Source: Nitrospira sp. (GTDB lineage Bacteria > Nitrospirota > Nitrospiria > Nitrospirales > Nitrospiraceae). From it: a stretch of DNA of 41,281 nt. A model generated the notes under the pieces. That model had not been told where the DNA came from. It saw nothing but the letters and a program-made list of their open reading frames with translations, and did no database searches. A program made the position numbers and the translations under genes. Below are positions 1 through 8,097 of this stretch, one piece after another; position 1 is the stretch's first letter, and each line of letters begins with the position of its first letter. Where the stretch lies: positions 1 through 41,281 of the forward strand of contig JAOUHJ010000026.1 in assembly GCA_029865225.1 (NCBI GenBank), read 5' to 3'.

Positions 1-286
1 CAGTAATTATTTCCTGGGCAAAAATCCGAGGGTGTCGCTTGGCATTGGGGGGTCGATAAAGGGGTCGGGAGTCATTATTCATGGATTCTTTGATCAATCC
101 CATGTGGGATGCAGGGGCTGAGATGCTCATCACGGGGTCGACGCCCTACGGATCAGAGTCTACGCGCTTCTGCCCCAGATGCAATCCCAGAAAATGGCCC
201 TAGCTGAGGGGAGATGGGGCATTCAGCCCTTGCCATAACGGTAGGTCTGAGAACTGACTAACTACAAGGCAGGGTGGGAAGCGCGC
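1..286. other. Non-coding left edge
   Basis: I see no convincing gene here. A purine-rich stretch near 50-82 (AAAGGGGTCGGGAGTCATT) resembles short motifs that often sit beside REP-associated tyrosine transposases, but no transposase is visible, so this is only a resemblance. Confidence 0.3.
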
Positions 287-406
287 TTACTTCACCTTCG
301 ACAAGTCGGCGGGAATTTGGATCTCTTGTCCGTCTTGCAGATTGACGACGAACAGAGCACCACCATCAGTCAGGAGGCAACTTTCAATGTTTTCAATCCG
401 GCCCAT
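287..406 (-). pseudogene. Detached 3' end of a secreted-protein gene
   Basis: Read from an ATG at 406, this 39-codon frame ends FVVNLQDGQEIQIPADLSKVK-stop. The intact gene at 1023-1670 ends FVINLQDGQEIRIPAELSKVK-stop, so the last 21 or so codons are clearly related, while the upstream half is unrelated and overlaps the end of higA. The most economical reading is a leftover 3' end of a second copy of the 1023-1670 gene, with higBA now lying between the fragment and the intact gene. A functional 39-residue peptide cannot be excluded but has no supporting signal. Confidence 0.6.
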
Positions 407-684
407 GGCTTGATCTTTGAGAGCTTCGCCCCCAGCGTGCGTTGAGCCACTTCGGTGTCATAGGCGGCTTGAGCTCGAAGCCAGTAGCCATTCGACAGTC
501 CAAAAAACCGGCAGAGACGTAAGTCTGTATCAGCGGAAATCGTACGTTTCCCTGCGACGATATCCCCGATTCTCTGCGCCGGCACACCGATCTCCTTTGC
601 CAACCGATACCGACTGATTTCCATCGGTTTCAGAAACTCTTCCACTAGGAGCTCACCAGGTGTCACAGGTTTGAGTTTGCGCAT
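370..684 (-). CDS. higA: HigA-type antitoxin, XRE family
   Basis: This 104-residue protein is a HigA/VapI-type antitoxin. It would bind and neutralise the toxin encoded just upstream and repress their common promoter. The N-terminus (PVTPGELLVEEFLKPMEIS) is the family hallmark. A helix-turn-helix follows at about residues 22-50 (RLAKEIGVPAQRIGDIVAGK), and then the usual segment DTDLRLCRFFGLSNGYWLRAQ. It starts 12 bp after the toxin stop, in the toxin-first order typical of higBA. Its 3' end overlaps the leftover gene fragment at 287-406, so the cassette ends exactly inside that remnant. Confidence 0.9.
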   Translation of the reverse strand: MRKLKPVTPGELLVEEFLKPMEISRYRLAKEIGVPAQRIGDIVAGKRTISADTDLRLCRFFGLSNGYWLRAQAAYDTEVAQRTLGAKLSKIKPWAGLKTLKVAS

Positions 685-696
685 GGTTATCCTCGC

Positions 697-975
697 TCAA
701 TGATAGTCCACAATCTCAACCTCTTCAGGCCCCTGGCCAGTCCAACGGAAACAGAGGCGGAACTGATCGTTAATACGGATACTGTGCTGTCCCGCGCGGT
801 CCCTTTTTAACGCTTCCAGTCGATTTCCAGGAGGAACCCGCAAATCGTCGAGCTGAGATGCGATCTCTAATTGCCGCAACTTGCGCCGAGCCACAGTCGC
901 GATACTCGCGAGTCGCCTGACCGGAGATCCATTTGCAAGCGCCTCCGTCTCGGCACACTTGAACGACTTGATCAC
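697..975 (-). CDS. higB: HigB-type toxin (RelE/ParE superfamily)
   Basis: The product is a HigB/killer-type toxin of about 92 residues, expected to be a ribosome-dependent mRNA endonuclease. Recognisable family segments are IKSFKCAETEAL at the N-terminus, ARRKLRQLEIASQLDDLRVPPGNRLEALKRDRAGQHSIRINDQFRLCF through the core (conserved basic residues), and the terminal VEIVDYH. I chose the GTG at 975 because family members usually begin MIKSF; a TTG at 984 would add three residues. No strong ribosome-binding site is visible for either. It is co-directional with and 12 bp upstream of the antitoxin. Confidence 0.88.
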   Translation of the reverse strand: MIKSFKCAETEALANGSPVRRLASIATVARRKLRQLEIASQLDDLRVPPGNRLEALKRDRAGQHSIRINDQFRLCFRWTGQGPEEVEIVDYH

Positions 976-1022
976 AGACGGCAATAGTAACGTGTGACGT
1001 GATTATCGGTCAAGAACGATGC

Positions 1023-1670
1023 TTACTTCACTTTCGACAACTCGGCGGGAATTCGGATCTCTTGGCCGTCCTGCAGATTGATGACAAACACCGATGTGGC
1101 GTTGGGATCGAACTGTTCATAGGCAAAGATGGAGGTGAAGCGGGATCGATAGGCCGGACCGTTGCCCTCGTTCTTTCGTCCCCGTTCAGCCTTACCAATA
1201 TCGATCGGCTTCACCCGCTTCGAACCCTGGTGTAGTTCGATCAGTGCCCCTTCGGCGAAATATTCATCGTCTCCGCACAGCTGCACTTCCATCTCCATGT
1301 TCGGCATATCCATCACTTTTTGGATAAACTCTTCCGGCATGCGCACATCCATCTTTCGTTTCTTCGATTCTGCCGCCTCTTGTCGACCAAAGGCTTCCAG
1401 TCGGTAATGCTTGGTGCGCAGAATCGCGCTCGCCCCGCATGGCTCCTTCTCCGGATCGGCGCCGACGCGACTTTCTAACGAGGCTTGCTGCAGGACCTTC
1501 CTCACATCCTCAGGAGAATTCGCCTTCTCCATCGGCACTCGACCGGTTTCGAGCGCCTTGCGCGCATCCTCTAACGACAGGTTCACCTCGATCGCCAAAA
1601 CAGGATGGCTCCCGATCGACAGACCTACCATCAGTCCGAGTATCAGCCCAATATGCGTACGACCCGTCAT
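1023..1670 (-). CDS. Secreted protein of unknown function
   Basis: I do not recognise this 215-residue protein. From the ATG at 1670 it starts with a clear Sec signal (MTGRTHIGLILGLMVGLSIG, cleavage likely after PVLA). A GAGAGGG ribosome-binding site six or so bases upstream supports this start over upstream in-frame codons. The mature part begins IEVNLSLEDARKALETGR, has two cysteines (EKEPCGAS and VQLCGDD), is rich in charged residues, and ends with FVINLQDGQEIRIPAELSKVK, a segment duplicated at 287-350. It lies about 100 bp downstream of maf and may be the last gene of that transcript. Confidence 0.75.
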   Translation of the reverse strand: MTGRTHIGLILGLMVGLSIGSHPVLAIEVNLSLEDARKALETGRVPMEKANSPEDVRKVLQQASLESRVGADPEKEPCGASAILRTKHYRLEAFGRQEAAESKKRKMDVRMPEEFIQKVMDMPNMEMEVQLCGDDEYFAEGALIELHQGSKRVKPIDIGKAERGRKNEGNGPAYRSRFTSIFAYEQFDPNATSVFVINLQDGQEIRIPAELSKVK

Positions 1671-1766
1671 GCGTTCCCTCTCTTGCGTGGCCATGTGGAC
1701 ATTTTTATTGAAACACCCAGACGAGATAGCCCTTGGCATTTTAGGGAAACCGACCAGCCTTTGCAA

Positions 1767-2399
1767 TCACACCGCAAAGCGATTCCAGTTCGCATAGGGC
1801 TTGCGTTGGTACAAGTCATCGACATGTACGGAAACGGGATAGCCGGCCGATCGAAGAAGACGATGAACGAGTTTCAGCGGAAGTCCCACCACGGTTGTGT
1901 AGTCACCATCAACACGATCCACCAAATCCCCACCAAGCCCCTGAATCGCATAGGCCCCGGCTTTCCCCAACGATTCTCGCGATGCGAGATATCGGTCATA
2001 AAGGTCCGATAGATCTGATTTCATTTCCACGTGTGCGGTATCGATCTCGACGAACTCGATGCCTCGATCACGGTTGCATAGAGCCACCGCCGTGTGGACC
2101 AGATGGGACCGGCCGGCCAAGCGCATCAGCATGGTACGTGCATCCGACAGATCGGCTGGTTTTCCCAGGAGCTGCCCACCAAGCTCAATGACCGTGTCGC
2201 TGCCCAACACCAAGGCATCCGGCTGCTGATCAGCAACAGCTCGCGCCTTCTCAAGAGCGAATCGCGTGACTTGCTCAATGGGTGATAGCCCGGCCGTCGG
2301 GTGCTCCCGGACATTGGGTGAAATCACTTGGAAGGACAAACCCAACAATGCGAGCAACTCTTGGCGGCGCGGTGAACTTGAAGCCAGGACTAGCTGCAT
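1767..2399 (-). CDS. maf: Maf-family nucleotide pyrophosphatase
   Basis: This 210-residue protein belongs to the Maf/Ham1-like family, which hydrolyses dTTP, UTP and modified nucleotides to monophosphates as house-cleaning enzymes. The N-terminal LASSSPRRQELL (residues 4-15) is the family nucleotide-binding motif. VLGSDTVIELGGQLLGKP supplies the catalytic Asp, and the GKAGAYAIQGLGG and GLPL segments are also present. It overlaps the upstream dihydrouridine synthase gene by 10 bp, implying translational coupling. The final 20 residues extend past the usual end. Confidence 0.93.
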   Translation of the reverse strand: MQLVLASSSPRRQELLALLGLSFQVISPNVREHPTAGLSPIEQVTRFALEKARAVADQQPDALVLGSDTVIELGGQLLGKPADLSDARTMLMRLAGRSHLVHTAVALCNRDRGIEFVEIDTAHVEMKSDLSDLYDRYLASRESLGKAGAYAIQGLGGDLVDRVDGDYTTVVGLPLKLVHRLLRSAGYPVSVHVDDLYQRKPYANWNRFAV

Positions 2400-3574
2400 C
2401 GGGAGACCAAGAGGCCTCGGTCATCAATCGCATCAGGGTGGGGGACGTATTCCCGATCCTGCTCTGTGACCCGCCGCTGGAAGTCAACGAGCACCTGTTT
2501 CAACTCATCGACCGAGGAGACACGCACCATCTGTGCGCGCAGTGATGCGGCATGTGGAAATCCCTTGCAATACCAGCCCAAGTGCTTCCGAATCCGATAG
2601 AACTGTTTCTGACCGAAGAGCTCCTGGAACTGTTGCGCATGGTCCATCAGGATCGCGAAGCGCTCTTCCTGTGGCATCGCGGGAGTAAGATCTGTGATGT
2701 CTCCCATCCCGATCGATCCAGACACGAGCTTCCGGACCTGTTCATTGCAGCGAAAGAACCATGGTGCACCCAGAGCGCCGCGTCCCACTAACACTCCGTC
2801 CACTCCCGTCTCACGAACCCGCGCCACGATGTCCCCTTGGCTTTGAATATCGCCATTCCCTAACAATAACGTCCCAGATCCCTTAGCCAGGGCGGCGGCT
2901 CGCGCGATGGCCGACCAGTCCGCCGCTCCTCGATACATTTGCTTGAGCGTCCGTCCATGAAGGGAGATCACGGTTGGCTGTTCTCGCAAGATCGTTTCAA
3001 TCCACGCTTCGACCATCACCTCGTCGTAGCCGATTCTGGTTTTCACGGACAGCGGCAGCTTGCGCCGCTGTGTGGGGCTGATGCTTCCTCGCCGCTGATT
3101 CAACCGGTGGAATGCCTCAATTCTGGCCTGCTTGAATCCAGCCCGCTCGAGCGTTTGTCCGTTGGACCAATCATCGATACCTTGCCTGGCCGCCCGTATG
3201 ATGGAGCGAGCCAGTGCTGGAGTGCGGATCAGTCCGGCCCCTGACCCTGAGGCAGCAACACTCTTCGACGGGCAACCCATGTTGACATCCAGTCCATCAA
3301 ATCCCAGCTCACAGACGGCATGGGCAGCCTGGTAGAACAAATCCGGGTCCTTTCCATACAGCTGAGCAATGATGGGGCGCTCGATGTCGCTGTAGATAAG
3401 GGTCTCCAGATGGACCTCTGGTCCACGGCAGACGTCATGTACATGGGTAAATTCCGTAAAAGCGATATCCGGCTTCCCTCGACGGGCGACCACTGATCGG
3501 AAGCAGGCATCCGTGACGCCATCCATCGGCGACAAGCCGATGATCGGACGCGGAAGATTGGACCAGAAACTCAT
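2390..3574 (-). CDS. dus: tRNA-dihydrouridine synthase, DusB-like
   Basis: This flavoenzyme reduces uridines in tRNA D-loops with NADPH and FMN. Visible motifs in order are LSPMDGVTDACFR (FMN and substrate entry), NMGCPSKSV with the catalytic Cys101, KTRIGYD (FMN-contacting Lys), SLHGRTLKQMYRGAADW (His for the substrate), LLGNGDIQ, and GVLVGRGALGAPW (phosphate binding). At 394 residues it is longer than typical DusB (about 320-350). The extra length is a polar insert of roughly 40 residues at about 138-175, between GLIRTPALA and the KTRIGYD motif. Its stop overlaps maf, and it follows the DUF692-type gene by 4 bp, so the three look like one operon. Confidence 0.93.
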   Translation of the reverse strand: MSFWSNLPRPIIGLSPMDGVTDACFRSVVARRGKPDIAFTEFTHVHDVCRGPEVHLETLIYSDIERPIIAQLYGKDPDLFYQAAHAVCELGFDGLDVNMGCPSKSVAASGSGAGLIRTPALARSIIRAARQGIDDWSNGQTLERAGFKQARIEAFHRLNQRRGSISPTQRRKLPLSVKTRIGYDEVMVEAWIETILREQPTVISLHGRTLKQMYRGAADWSAIARAAALAKGSGTLLLGNGDIQSQGDIVARVRETGVDGVLVGRGALGAPWFFRCNEQVRKLVSGSIGMGDITDLTPAMPQEERFAILMDHAQQFQELFGQKQFYRIRKHLGWYCKGFPHAASLRAQMVRVSSVDELKQVLVDFQRRVTEQDREYVPHPDAIDDRGLLVSRCS

Positions 3575-3578
3575 GTCA

Positions 3579-5063
3579 TCAGACCTCGGCCTTAACGGTC
3601 GGCTCGTTGATTAGTTGATAGGCGCGGCGAAGCTCACTGGCTTCTCGATCGACCATGTCCTGTAGGTCGGGCGCGATCTCGCATACGAATTCCACAAACC
3701 GCTCGACTTTGAGCAAAAAGAAGTCATACGATCCCGACGAACATCGTGGTTCCCGAAACCAGAACGGCACGAATCCCTCGATCGACAGTCCTCGTGCTCT
3801 GAGTTGACGGCAGGATTCGACGAACATATCCTCCAAGTCTCCTCCCCAGTGAAGAATCTCATGCGGAAGATATCCGGTTCGATAGCGGTCCAACTCTTCA
3901 GCATACGCTGAAGCTGCTTCCCATTCAGGCCCAACTGGTTCGGCCTGGCCTGTTAGCACACGGACATAGCGATCATAGGCCTCCTTCAGAACCTGCTTGG
4001 TCATCGCTGAAGTCTGCTCCTCGGGCAATGCTGAACCTTCAGGACCGAACGGGAGACCATGGCTCATCGGGATCCGAGGAAAGGCCGACGTGTAACGTCG
4101 TGAGAACCGAGTGAACTCCTCCACGATCAATTCAGCTGGTTTCATGTCCACTTCTAACGCGAGGCCTTTCAGGTTGGTGAGACGTGGATGGCTCAAAATC
4201 TGATCGAGCATCTCGAACAATACCGCCGGAATGGGGGCCTCGTGTGCATCGATCCATGCAGGCAGTACCGTCTCGCTCGAATGGCCTGACGAAATTGAGA
4301 CAGGGCTTCCGCTTGCATCATGAACATCAAGACCTGCGACATGGATTTCTACCACACGTTCCAGAGGGAATTCGTCGAGAAACGTACTCATGAATTGTGC
4401 ACGCGACTGAGTCCGCCGTGTCCATGAATAACGAAAGACCGTCCAAAGGTGACCGACATCCAACACCAGCCCGCAAGGCGACTGGTCACAGACGATCCTA
4501 AAAAAGCCTGGAAGGGACAGAGTCCCGGCGACAAAGTAGGTAAGCGGAGGCATTTCGAGCAGCAACAACGGCGTATTTCCATTCGCCAGTCGACACTGTT
4601 GATCGAGCAGACGTTGGATCTGCCTGATATTTTCGCTCACCAGGTCTGCGCTTGATCGGGTATAGAGGGGAGGCAGATAGGTCCCAAAGTAATGGCCGGC
4701 GAGAAACTTCGTCGCACATTCGTGATTCAACCAGGCGCTCTGCAATACAAGCAGATGTTCGACCGTTTCATGGAAGGCTTGCTGAAAAGCGCCCATTTCC
4801 GCCACCCCAGGTTGGGTGACCCACAACCCCTCACCGTGATACGCTATCAATTCGTTGCCGACGTCCTTCTTGACGGTTTCCAAGGCCATCGTGGTCGTAC
4901 GGAACAGTTCAAGATAGCTAGGCGGAACACCACGTTCCTGGAGACTTCGCCGTAAGCTCGCAAGAGGAGGAGAATGGACGTCTACGGAAAGACCCAGTCC
5001 ATGGGCAGGAATGGCCTCGAGTCGACGCATGAATTCATGATGGTACGACCCTCGATCCGTCAC
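3579..5063 (-). CDS. DUF692/MNIO-like TIM-barrel protein with extra C-terminal domain
   Basis: The N-terminal two thirds fit the DUF692 (multinuclear non-haem iron oxidase, MbnB-like) TIM barrel. The signs are an early GLGLSVDVHSP, IAYHGEGLWV, LLLLEMPPLTYF (metal-ligand Glu), GLVLDVGHLW (Asp and His) and VVEIHVAGLDVHD (Glu, His). Known members modify cysteines or asparagines of peptides using iron clusters. About 190 C-terminal residues (from YDRYVRVLTGQAEP) are not part of that barrel and have no family I recognise. I chose the GTG at 5063 because AGGAGGAG stands six bases before it; a TTG at 5087 would precede that site. It is followed 4 bp later by dus. No precursor peptide gene or MbnC-like partner is visible nearby, so its substrate is unknown. 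Confidence 0.72.
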   Translation of the reverse strand: MTDRGSYHHEFMRRLEAIPAHGLGLSVDVHSPPLASLRRSLQERGVPPSYLELFRTTTMALETVKKDVGNELIAYHGEGLWVTQPGVAEMGAFQQAFHETVEHLLVLQSAWLNHECATKFLAGHYFGTYLPPLYTRSSADLVSENIRQIQRLLDQQCRLANGNTPLLLLEMPPLTYFVAGTLSLPGFFRIVCDQSPCGLVLDVGHLWTVFRYSWTRRTQSRAQFMSTFLDEFPLERVVEIHVAGLDVHDASGSPVSISSGHSSETVLPAWIDAHEAPIPAVLFEMLDQILSHPRLTNLKGLALEVDMKPAELIVEEFTRFSRRYTSAFPRIPMSHGLPFGPEGSALPEEQTSAMTKQVLKEAYDRYVRVLTGQAEPVGPEWEAASAYAEELDRYRTGYLPHEILHWGGDLEDMFVESCRQLRARGLSIEGFVPFWFREPRCSSGSYDFFLLKVERFVEFVCEIAPDLQDMVDREASELRRAYQLINEPTVKAEV

Positions 5064-5165
5064 TATTCTCCTCCTATTGGCGGTCAAAATATGCTTCTAG
5101 TGTATGACTTCAAACCATTGAATGACAAGGCTTTCACCCCTTCAAGGCTGCACAAGACCTTCTGC

Positions 5166-5171
5166 TATACT
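5166..5171 (+). promoter_or_regulatory. Candidate -10 box for the CBS protein gene
   Basis: TGCTATACT contains a near-consensus -10 (TATACT) with an extended TG. Transcription would start near 5178. This supports a translation start at 5194 or 5233 and argues against the longer frame opening at 5122. Confidence 0.45.
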
Positions 5172-5232
5172 TGGCATACGTTGCGGCGGCCAGGTGAACG
5201 ACTTACTGAAAAAAGACGACCTGGCTGAGGGC

Positions 5233-6003
5233 ATGTTGGATAAGAATGATCAGCGGCTGAACGAGGCGGATCCCCAGACTACTCTGGTTGGACACATGAT
5301 GACACCCGGCGTCGTGCAGATTCCTGGAGATGTCTCCGTCACCGAGGCTGCCTCGCTGTTGGAACGTGAACGGATGCCCTGTCTCCTCGTCAAAGACTCG
5401 GAATCTCGTTTTGGACTCATGACGCCGACCGACATCGTCAAAAAAGTTGTTGCTCAGGGTCTTGAGCCTAATGAGATTGAGGTTCGAACGATCATGACCC
5501 GACCGGTCCAATTTATCGAATACGATCGGGCCGTAGAAGAGGCATCGACTCTCATGATGTCGACCGGGATGCCGATCCTGATCGTCACCAAACAGGATCA
5601 ACCGGTCGGAGTCCTGACCGCACGAGACCTCGTCCTGTCGCCGAAGCGGTGTGTGACGAATATGGCAGCTACCATCAGCATTCTAGATGGACGGGCGGTG
5701 AGTACGGCCCATCAGGTGACCATCACCCGACTCAGCCATGCCGGTGCATCGGTGACGTCTCCGGCTCTCCTCCTTTCAGGAACAAAAGTCATCCTGAGCT
5801 TTTCCCTCTCTGAAACCTTAAGTCCGTTGACGATCCGAGGGACGGTCCTCAACAATGCTCAGATCGAGCAGGTCTCCGGCGCAATTCGTTCGCTTTCCTC
5901 TTCTGGTATCGAGGTCCAATTCACCGAGCTCTCTCCTGCCGATCAGTCCAGAATCAAGGCATGGGTGCTGGCGAATCTCCCAAAGTCGTTCGACGCGTCG
6001 TAG
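5233..6003 (+). CDS. CBS-pair protein with a C-terminal PilZ-like domain
   Basis: Two CBS domains span about residues 15-135. Each has the expected pattern: MMTPGVVQIPGDVSVTEA then FGLMTPTDIVKK, and IMTRPVQFIEYDRAVEEA then GVLTARDLV. CBS pairs sense adenine nucleotides. The remaining 115 residues (ISILDGRAVSTAHQVTITRL through VQFTELSPADQSRIKAWV) have the shape of a PilZ domain. However, the c-di-GMP residues are poor: no RxxxR is apparent, and the DxSxxG position reads RLSHAG, so nucleotide binding there is doubtful. The start is uncertain: ATG 5233 has GAGG only three bases upstream, and GTG 5194 is an alternative. It is transcribed divergently from the DUF692-like gene. Confidence 0.75.
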   Translation: MLDKNDQRLNEADPQTTLVGHMMTPGVVQIPGDVSVTEAASLLERERMPCLLVKDSESRFGLMTPTDIVKKVVAQGLEPNEIEVRTIMTRPVQFIEYDRAVEEASTLMMSTGMPILIVTKQDQPVGVLTARDLVLSPKRCVTNMAATISILDGRAVSTAHQVTITRLSHAGASVTSPALLLSGTKVILSFSLSETLSPLTIRGTVLNNAQIEQVSGAIRSLSSSGIEVQFTELSPADQSRIKAWVLANLPKSFDAS

Positions 6004-6080
6004 GCCGGTCTAGATCTCGTCATTCTTTGACCAACCCCTGATCCACTGGTACAATTTCCCCACTCAGCACGAGGATGGCT

Positions 6081-7136
6081 ATGAATACAACCGGCAAATC
6101 GCCGCAGAATCGATCACGTCCGGTCTTGTCGCGAGAAGAGATTCTTCATCAAATCAGCACTCTCTTGGATAGTCCGGAGGATGACTTGCATGCCGGACTC
6201 ATGCGAGAACTTCTCACGGGGCTGTTGAAGCTCAACGACGCACACCTCGACCTCCTTGATATCAAGATTGTCAATCGTGCTGTCAAAGAGTTACGCCATG
6301 CGTTCGGCGTGTTTCATGGCTATCGTAATCGCCAGAAGGTCAGCATCTTCGGCTCGGCGCGGACCCCATCAAACGACCCCAACTATAGCCTCGCCTACCA
6401 GTTCGCCCGTGCGATTGTGCAAGATGGATTCATGGTCATCACCGGAGGGGCCGATGGGATCATGCGCGCCGCCCAAGAAGGTGCCGGGCGTGAGAACAGC
6501 TTTGGTGTCAATATCATGCTGCCGTTTGAGCAAGGACCGAACTCGACCATCGCCGATGACCAGAAGCTAATCACGTTCAAGTATTTTTTCACGCGAAAGT
6601 TGATGTTCCAAAAAGAGGCGAACGCCATCGCGCTCTTCCCGGGTGGGTTCGGCACTCACGATGAGGGCTTTGAGATTCTCACCTTGGCGCAGACCGGAAA
6701 GAGTGACCCTCAGCCCATCATCTGTTTGCAAGCTCCAGGGTGCGACTACTGGGATGATTGGTCGGCGTTCGTGGTGAGACAATTGCTACGACGGAAACTG
6801 ATCAACGAAGAGGATATGGATCTCTTTGTCATCGTGGATTCTGCGGAAGCGGCCGTGAACCATATCCGCCGTTTCTATCGCCGATACCATTCGATACGAT
6901 TTGTCGGCCGACAGCTCGCGATTCGACTCAAACAAGCCATTTCTTCAGAGCAACTTGAACAGATCCGTGAGCGATTCACAGACCTGCTTTCGGACGGCAC
7001 CTTTGACTTGCGGGGCCCCCTCGATGAGGAGCTGGATGAACCGGCCTTATCCGACCTACCAAGACTCGTGTTCAACTTCAATCGACGCAGTGCCGGCAGA
7101 CTGCGCCAACTGATCGCTCATCTGAACGGACTCTGA
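6081..7136 (+). CDS. LOG-family (TIGR00730-like) Rossmann-fold protein
   Basis: The core is a lysine-decarboxylase-like/LOG fold: VSIFGSARTP opens the Rossmann unit, VITGGADGIMRAAQEGA follows, and FTRKLMF plus PGGFGTHDE (about residues 187-195) form the phosphoribohydrolase active site. Family members cleave nucleoside monophosphates to free base and ribose 5-phosphate, as in cytokinin activation. At about 351 residues it is well above the usual 180-240, with an 80-residue N-terminal and a 100-residue C-terminal extension. ATG 6081 is preferred over ATG 6075 because GAGG lies six bases before it. Substrate unknown. Confidence 0.85.
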   Translation: MNTTGKSPQNRSRPVLSREEILHQISTLLDSPEDDLHAGLMRELLTGLLKLNDAHLDLLDIKIVNRAVKELRHAFGVFHGYRNRQKVSIFGSARTPSNDPNYSLAYQFARAIVQDGFMVITGGADGIMRAAQEGAGRENSFGVNIMLPFEQGPNSTIADDQKLITFKYFFTRKLMFQKEANAIALFPGGFGTHDEGFEILTLAQTGKSDPQPIICLQAPGCDYWDDWSAFVVRQLLRRKLINEEDMDLFVIVDSAEAAVNHIRRFYRRYHSIRFVGRQLAIRLKQAISSEQLEQIRERFTDLLSDGTFDLRGPLDEELDEPALSDLPRLVFNFNRRSAGRLRQLIAHLNGL

Positions 7137-7191
7137 TCGAATCCTCCTTCTCGTAGAGACTCGGCAAACACCTTTTCGTCGAGACCTAGTC

Positions 7192-8085
7192 ATGATATTC
7201 TCTCCCACCATTATGGGCATTGTATCGTCTGCTCCTCCTTTTCGTGGCTCTCCCGACATCGTTCTCTACCATGCGGACTGTTCCGATGGATTCGGAGCCG
7301 CCTGGGCTTTGTGGAAGAAATTCCCAAGCGCGAGCTTTGTTTCGGTCAAACATGGACAGCCTCCACCACCCGACCTCAAAGATCGCCGGGTCGTCATGGT
7401 CGATTTCAGCTATGACCGCTCGATTTTGGAAGCCATGGCCTCGGAGACCAAGGAACTCCTGATTCTTGACCACCACATCACGGCAGAGCGAACCCTCAAG
7501 GGCTTTCCCAATGCCTACTTTGATCAAACAAAGTCCGGTGCTGTGTTGAGTTGGGAGTGGGCACATGGCACCACTGCACCCTGGTTGCTTCAATACATTC
7601 AAGATAAAGACCTCTGGACGTGGGCCCTACCGGGAAGTCGCGAGATCAATGCAGCGCTCGCCTCCTACCCATTTGATTTCACTGTGTGGGACCGCTTTAC
7701 ACAAGCCTCGCTGGAGCAAGAAGGGCGGGCGATCTTACGCTACGAACAGGAGCTGGTCGGCAAACTTGCGGCACAGGCGACAATGGTGGAATTCCAAGGT
7801 CTCGTCGTTCCTTCTGTGCAAAGCGCGATTCTGACAAGCCAGATCGGCGAACGGCTCTCACCACAACACCCGTTTTGCTTGATCTGGCATGATCGCGATG
7901 GTCGTCGCTATTTCAGCATGCGCTCCCGTGAGGATGGGGCAGACGTGGGTACGATCGCGGCCTCATTCGGCGGAGGAGGCCATACCCACGCAGCGGGATT
8001 CTCTGTCCCTCTGCAGGATGATGGGACGCCGCCGGCTGATCCCAGATTGCCTCGTCACATCACCCCTCGCCGCCCAACTCCCTAG
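7192..8085 (+). CDS. DHH/DHHA1 phosphoesterase
   Basis: The protein shows the DHH metal-binding motifs: LYHADCSDGFGAAW (His27, Asp29, Asp32), VMVDFSYD (Asp71) and LILDHHITAE (Asp93-His-His). The DHHA1 substrate motif GGGGHTHAAGF is near residue 264. Such enzymes are Mn-dependent phosphodiesterases acting on nanoRNA, pAp, cyclic dinucleotides or polyphosphate. At 297 residues it is of nanoRNase size. It lacks transmembrane segments and extra CBS or DRTGG domains. The rhomboid gene starts 12 bp downstream, so the two are probably co-transcribed. Confidence 0.87.
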   Translation: MIFSPTIMGIVSSAPPFRGSPDIVLYHADCSDGFGAAWALWKKFPSASFVSVKHGQPPPPDLKDRRVVMVDFSYDRSILEAMASETKELLILDHHITAERTLKGFPNAYFDQTKSGAVLSWEWAHGTTAPWLLQYIQDKDLWTWALPGSREINAALASYPFDFTVWDRFTQASLEQEGRAILRYEQELVGKLAAQATMVEFQGLVVPSVQSAILTSQIGERLSPQHPFCLIWHDRDGRRYFSMRSREDGADVGTIAASFGGGGHTHAAGFSVPLQDDGTPPADPRLPRHITPRRPTP

Positions 8086-8097
8086 CCGGGGACTATC

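Noticed and set aside
50-82. REP-associated transposase end
   Set aside because: Only a short resemblance to AAAGGGGxxxGGxxxC motifs; no transposase or second copy is visible in the window.
5122-5193. Longer N-terminus for the CBS protein
   Set aside because: The extra residues are not domain-like, and a strong -10 box at 5166-5171 lies inside this stretch, so the transcript probably starts after it.
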